Below, piece after piece: positions 60,939 through 64,000 of a DNA stretch of 64,000 bases. The notes beneath the pieces are model-generated. The model was given only the letters and a program-made list of their open reading frames with translations. It was not told where the DNA came from and made no database searches. The DNA comes from JACVRW01 sp963751105 (lineage in GTDB: Bacteria > Actinomycetota > Thermoleophilia > Solirubrobacterales > Thermoleophilaceae), in assembly GCA_963751105.1 (NCBI GenBank), contig CAVVTG010000001.1, positions 310,001 through 374,000 of the forward strand. Reading direction: 5' to 3'. The stretch's first letter is position 1. Every line of letters begins with the position of its first letter. Made by a program: the position numbers and the translations under genes.

Positions 60939-61910
60939 ATGACGATCGGAACGGCCGATCCGGGCACCTCGGTCGAGCGCTCGGAGCTTGCGCGGCTCTA
61001 TCTGGCCATGGCGCGCATCCGGGCCTTCGAGGACGTGGTCATGCAGGCCTTCCAGTCGGGCGAGATCCGCGGGACCACGCATCTCTGCACCGGCCAGGAG
61101 GCGGTGCCGGTGGGCGTCTGTGACGTTCTCGGGCCGGCCGACTGCGCGGCCGCCACCTACCGCGGTCATGGGGTGGCACTCGCCCTGGGCTGCGATCCCG
61201 AGGCGCTGTTCGCCGAGTTCCTCGGCCGCGAGGGGGGCATCTGCGGAGGCCGGGGCGGATCCATGAACGTGATTGATCTCGAGCACCGGCTGCTCGGGTG
61301 CTTCGGCATCGTCGGCGGCTCCATCGGGGCGGCCACCGGCGCGGCCCTGGCCGCGGAGCTGACCGCTGACGACAGCGTGGCGGTGGCCTTCTTCGGCGAC
61401 GGAGCGCTCAACCAGGCCTACTTCCACGAATGCATGAACCTCGCGGGCGTGCGTCGCCTGCCGATCGTCTACGCCTGCGAGAACAACCTGTACGGCGAGT
61501 GGACGCACATGGCCGAGACCACGGCAGGCGGCCGCCTGGCCGCACGCGCCGAGGCCTACGGGATGCCCTGGGAGATCGTGGACGGCAACGACGTCCTCGC
61601 CGTGCGCGAGGCGGGCGAGCGCGCCGTCAGGCATGCCCGGGAGGGCGCCGGCCCGTCCTTCGTCGAGTTCCTCACCTACCGCCATCACGGGCACTCGCGC
61701 AGTGACCCGGCCAAGTACCGCCCACCGGAAGAGCTCGAGAGCTGGCTCGACCGCGATCCGCTTCCGCGGCTCGCCGGACGCCTGCCCGGCGATCAGGCCG
61801 AGTCGCTGCTGGGTGAGGCCGACCGCGAGATGCGGCAGGCCCTCGACCGGGCACGGGAGCAGGCGCCCGCCGGCGACTCGCGCGCCGCCACGGCCACCCG
61901 GACCGCCTGA
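60939..61910 (+). CDS. 2-oxoacid/acetoin dehydrogenase E1 component, alpha subunit
   Basis: 323 residues, thiamine-diphosphate-dependent. TPP motif GDGALNQAYFHECMNLAG followed by ACENNLYG (GDG...NN) is intact; a phosphorylation-loop-like HGHSRSDP segment is present. ATG 60939 is preceded by AGGAG. The stop shares a base with the beta-subunit start (TGATG). With the beta subunit it decarboxylates pyruvate, a branched 2-oxoacid or cleaves acetoin; sequence alone does not separate these. No E2/E3 genes follow in the window. Confidence 0.92.
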   Translation: MTIGTADPGTSVERSELARLYLAMARIRAFEDVVMQAFQSGEIRGTTHLCTGQEAVPVGVCDVLGPADCAAATYRGHGVALALGCDPEALFAEFLGREGGICGGRGGSMNVIDLEHRLLGCFGIVGGSIGAATGAALAAELTADDSVAVAFFGDGALNQAYFHECMNLAGVRRLPIVYACENNLYGEWTHMAETTAGGRLAARAEAYGMPWEIVDGNDVLAVREAGERAVRHAREGAGPSFVEFLTYRHHGHSRSDPAKYRPPEELESWLDRDPLPRLAGRLPGDQAESLLGEADREMRQALDRAREQAPAGDSRAATATRTA

Positions 61911-62866
61911 TGGCGGCGGTGGCCTATCGCCAGGCCGTACGTGATGCGCTGGCCGACGAGATGGAGGCCGACGGCACGGTGGTGCTGCTCGGCGAGGACG
62001 TGACCCAGGGCGGGGTGTTCAACGTCACGCCGGGGCTGGCCGAGCGTTTCGGCGAGCGACGCATCGTGGACACCCCGATCTCCGAGCTGGCCTTCACCTC
62101 GGCCGCCTTCGGGGCGGCGGTGCGGGGCCTGCGTCCCGTGGTGGAGATCATGTTCGGTGACTTCCTCGGCCTGGTCGTCGACACGCTGACCAACCAGGCC
62201 TCGAAGTACTGGTACCTGTCGAACGAGCAGGCCTCCGTGCCTCTGGTGGTGCGCAGCGCCGTGGGCGCCGGCGCCAGCTTCGGCGCCTGCCATTCGCAGA
62301 CGCCCGCGGGTTGGTTCATGGGCGAGCCCGGTCTCAAGCTGGTGGCGCCCTCCAATCCGGCCGACGCCTACGCGCTGACCCGGGCGGCCATCCAGGATCC
62401 CAACCCGGTGATCGTCTTCGAGCACAAGGCGCTCTACGCACGTAAGGGAGAGCTGAACGGGAACGCCGACGCAAACCTCGGGCGCGCCGCCGTGCGGCGG
62501 GCCGGGAGCGACGTGACCATCGTCGCCGCGCTGGCGATGGTGGAGGTGGCGATCGAGGCCGCCGAGCAGCTGGCGCCCGACGGCATCGAGGCCGAGGTAC
62601 TCGACCTGCGCTCCCTGCGACCGCTGGACGCCGACGCGATTGCCGAATCGGTGGCGCGCACCAAGCACGTCGTGGTGGTGGAGGAAGGACCTCCGCAGGG
62701 CGGCTACGCCGCGGAGGTGGTGGCCCTTGCCGTCGAGGCCGCAGGGCCCGTGGCGGCGCGCAGGGTCACGATGCCCGACCTGCCCATTCCGTTCGCGCCG
62801 TCACTCGAGAAGGAGGCTCTCCCGGGCGCGGACCAGGTGGCGGACGCCGCACTGCGCCTGCTCTGA
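61910..62866 (+). CDS. 2-oxoacid/acetoin dehydrogenase E1 component, beta subunit
   Basis: 318 residues with the E1-beta features VVLLGEDVTQGGVFNVTPGL, PISELAF and the C-terminal transketolase domain VVVEEGPPQGGYAAEV, EVLDLRSLRPLD. Alpha and beta are translated together. An IclR regulator is divergent upstream, and a LysR regulator convergent downstream (4-nt gap). Lipoylation by LipA/LipB would be needed for its unseen E2 partner. Confidence 0.93.
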   Translation: MAAVAYRQAVRDALADEMEADGTVVLLGEDVTQGGVFNVTPGLAERFGERRIVDTPISELAFTSAAFGAAVRGLRPVVEIMFGDFLGLVVDTLTNQASKYWYLSNEQASVPLVVRSAVGAGASFGACHSQTPAGWFMGEPGLKLVAPSNPADAYALTRAAIQDPNPVIVFEHKALYARKGELNGNADANLGRAAVRRAGSDVTIVAALAMVEVAIEAAEQLAPDGIEAEVLDLRSLRPLDADAIAESVARTKHVVVVEEGPPQGGYAAEVVALAVEAAGPVAARRVTMPDLPIPFAPSLEKEALPGADQVADAALRLL

Positions 62867-62870
62867 GCCG

Positions 62871-63761
62871 CTAGGCCACTCGGCGCAGCCCCAGGAGCGT
62901 TGCGGCCAGCGCGGGCCGGCGGGCCGAGCCACGGCGAAGCAACGCCGACAGCCGGCGGCGGGGGGCGGGCGGGGCGATCTCGGCGAAGCGAACCCCTGCG
63001 CCGGCCGATCGGTCGCACGCGAGGGCGGGCAGCATCCCGACCCCGAAACCGGCGGCCGCCAACGCCGTGTGCAGGACCGAGTCGTCCGCTCTGTGCGCGA
63101 TCCGGGGGCTGAAGCCGGCCGCTCGGCACACCTGCTCGAGCATCGCGGCGAACTGCGTCCCGGGTAGGCCCGCTATCCAGCTCTCCTCACGCAGCGACGA
63201 GAGCTCTACGGGCTCTTCGGCCGGGTGCCCGGGGCCGAGCACGAGCAGCAGCGGCTCGCTCATGAGCGGCCGGCTCTCCAGGCCGCCCGCCGGGGCCTCG
63301 GCCACGTCGTCGTAACTCTCCGACACGAGCAGGTCCAGCTCGCCGGAACGGAGCAGCGGGATGCCGTCCTCCGGCTCGTGCTCGCGAACCGTGCAGGAGA
63401 GCTCGGGGTGGCGCCGCACCAGAGCGGCCACGGCCGGCACCACCAGCCCGGCCGCCGCGCTGGGGAACGCGCCGATCACCACGGCGCCGCGCACGGTCCC
63501 CTCCTCGGCGGCCAGCTCCGCCTCCGCGGCGTCGAGCTCGACGAGCACACGGTCGGTGCGAGCCACCAGCGACCGCGCCGCGGGAGTCAGCCGCACGCGG
63601 CGCCCGTCGCGCTCGAGCAGGGGGACTCCGGCCTCCCGTTCGAGTCGCGCGAGCGACTGGGACACGGCGGACGGCGTGTAGCCCACCACCCCGGCCACCC
63701 TCGAGATGGTGCCCTGCCGCGACAGCTCACTGAGCAGACGCAGCCTCCGAACATCGAGCAT
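62871..63761 (-). CDS. LysR-family transcriptional regulator
   Basis: 296 residues: an N-terminal winged HTH (RLRLLSELSRQGTISRVAGVVGYTPSAVSQSLARLE) and a C-terminal periplasmic-binding-protein-like effector domain of about 200 residues. It is convergent with the E1 beta gene and divergent from the truncated membrane-protein gene, whose promoter region contains an inverted repeat (63791-63812). That divergent gene is the more likely target; the effector is unknown. Confidence 0.92.
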   Translation of the reverse strand: MLDVRRLRLLSELSRQGTISRVAGVVGYTPSAVSQSLARLEREAGVPLLERDGRRVRLTPAARSLVARTDRVLVELDAAEAELAAEEGTVRGAVVIGAFPSAAAGLVVPAVAALVRRHPELSCTVREHEPEDGIPLLRSGELDLLVSESYDDVAEAPAGGLESRPLMSEPLLLVLGPGHPAEEPVELSSLREESWIAGLPGTQFAAMLEQVCRAAGFSPRIAHRADDSVLHTALAAAGFGVGMLPALACDRSAGAGVRFAEIAPPAPRRRLSALLRRGSARRPALAATLLGLRRVA

Positions 63762-63790
63762 TGTTTAGCGCAGCTTACGCCGACCCCAAC

Positions 63791-63812
63791 GAACAAGTGC
63801 TTGTGCTTGTTC
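63791..63812. repeat. Inverted repeat upstream of the LysR gene
   Basis: GAACAAG (63791-63797), 8-nt centre, CTTGTTC (63806-63812). It overlaps a plus-strand promoter TTGTGC (63801-63806), 16 nt, GATAAT (63823-63828). Typical position for a LysR-type binding site controlling the divergent gene. Confidence 0.5.
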
Positions 63813-63828
63813 TCGGCGGCGCGATAAT
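63801..63828 (+). promoter_or_regulatory. Candidate promoter of the truncated membrane-protein gene
   Basis: TTGTGC (63801-63806), 16-nt spacer, GATAAT (63823-63828), 28 nt before ATG 63857. The -35 lies within the inverted repeat, so bound regulator would compete with or contact polymerase. Confidence 0.4.
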
Positions 63829-63856
63829 TCCGGAGACGCCGGACCGTTACGAACCA

Positions 63857-64000
63857 ATGCCCGGGCTCGCCGCCCTGCCCCTGTGGCTCTGGCGCAGGAC
63901 GAGCCCGCGCGTGCGGGCCGGCGCCGCCGTAGGCCTCCTCGTCGTCGTCGCCGGGGCGGTGGTGCTGGCGCTCGGCCTGCGCGGCGACGAGCAGGAGCGC
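63857..64000 (+). CDS. Membrane protein, 5' end only (continues beyond window)
   Basis: The first 48 codons are visible. A basic N-terminal region (WLWRRTSPRVR) precedes one hydrophobic segment (AAVGLLVVVAGAVVLALGL) and an acidic/basic end (RGDEQER). It is a likely signal-anchor; what follows is outside the window. ATG 63857 has no strong ribosome binding site. The frame could be a transporter accessory or a secreted protein; no family can be given. Confidence 0.55.
   Translation, partial: MPGLAALPLWLWRRTSPRVRAGAAVGLLVVVAGAVVLALGLRGDEQER

Noticed and set aside
60867..61694. Upstream extension of the IclR frame
   Set aside because: Overlaps the divergent E1 alpha gene antisense; the HTH begins shortly after GTG 60866.

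Overview
The window reads as a GC-rich (roughly 70%) chromosome segment from an actinobacterium, most consistent with the Thermoleophilia/Solirubrobacterales. This rests on codon use, frequent GTG starts, many 4-nt GTGA/ATGA gene overlaps, lipoprotein and Tat-type signals, and several lineage-style small conserved hypotheticals. It is an inference from gene style, not from a marker gene. There is no rRNA, CRISPR array, prophage or insertion sequence. Two tRNA-Ala genes (anticodons TGC and CGC) are present. No stretch longer than about 300 bases lacks a gene.

Region 1 (1-9485) is a polyamine-type uptake and breakdown module. A PotABCD-type ABC transporter (minus strand, leaving the window at base 1) is divergent from a class III aminotransferase, a PucR-type regulator, alanine dehydrogenase and an aldehyde dehydrogenase. 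Together they suggest import of a diamine, transamination to an amino-aldehyde with alanine as by-product, oxidation of the aldehyde, and recycling of alanine to pyruvate.

Region 2 (9499-19381) holds signalling and housekeeping genes. It has an alpha/beta-hydrolase/class III cyclase fusion followed by a stand-alone cyclic-nucleotide-binding protein, an HD (p)ppGpp-hydrolase-like gene, and two tandem sulfatase/phosphatase-superfamily lipoproteins. A tightly coupled run follows: lipB, lipA, a kelch protein, a rhomboid protease and a small membrane protein.

Region 3 (19386-26002) has a D-Ala-D-Ala carboxypeptidase that appears frameshifted and runs antisense through tRNA-Ala(TGC). A PD-(D/E)XK endonuclease of the tRNA-intron-associated type sits next to that tRNA. 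Then come glutamate dehydrogenase, an acidic conserved protein, tRNA-Ala(CGC) fused head-on to a lipoprotein gene, and small zinc-ribbon, helical, HTH and membrane-protein genes.

Region 4 (26063-35517) has a berberine-bridge-type flavoenzyme, a TPR/LuxR regulator, and a four-gene operon (SDR, SRPBCC, glycosidase-like, acetolactate decarboxylase). It ends with a ScyD-like propeller protein and a secreted subtilase.

Region 5 (35612-62866) is a large carbohydrate/polyol catabolic block made of several divergent operons. It holds an FGGY kinase, a class I aldolase, three zinc-type dehydrogenases, five SDRs, an enolase-superfamily dehydratase and a mutarotase-like protein. It also has a MalEFGK-type transporter with its ATPase split onto the opposite strand, a second PotABCD-type transporter, a TIM-barrel isomerase, an internally duplicated unknown protein, a Gfo/Idh/MocA oxidoreductase, two IclR regulators, a VOC protein and a 2-oxoacid dehydrogenase E1 pair. 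Substrates cannot be fixed from sequence alone. A LysR regulator and a truncated membrane protein gene close the window.
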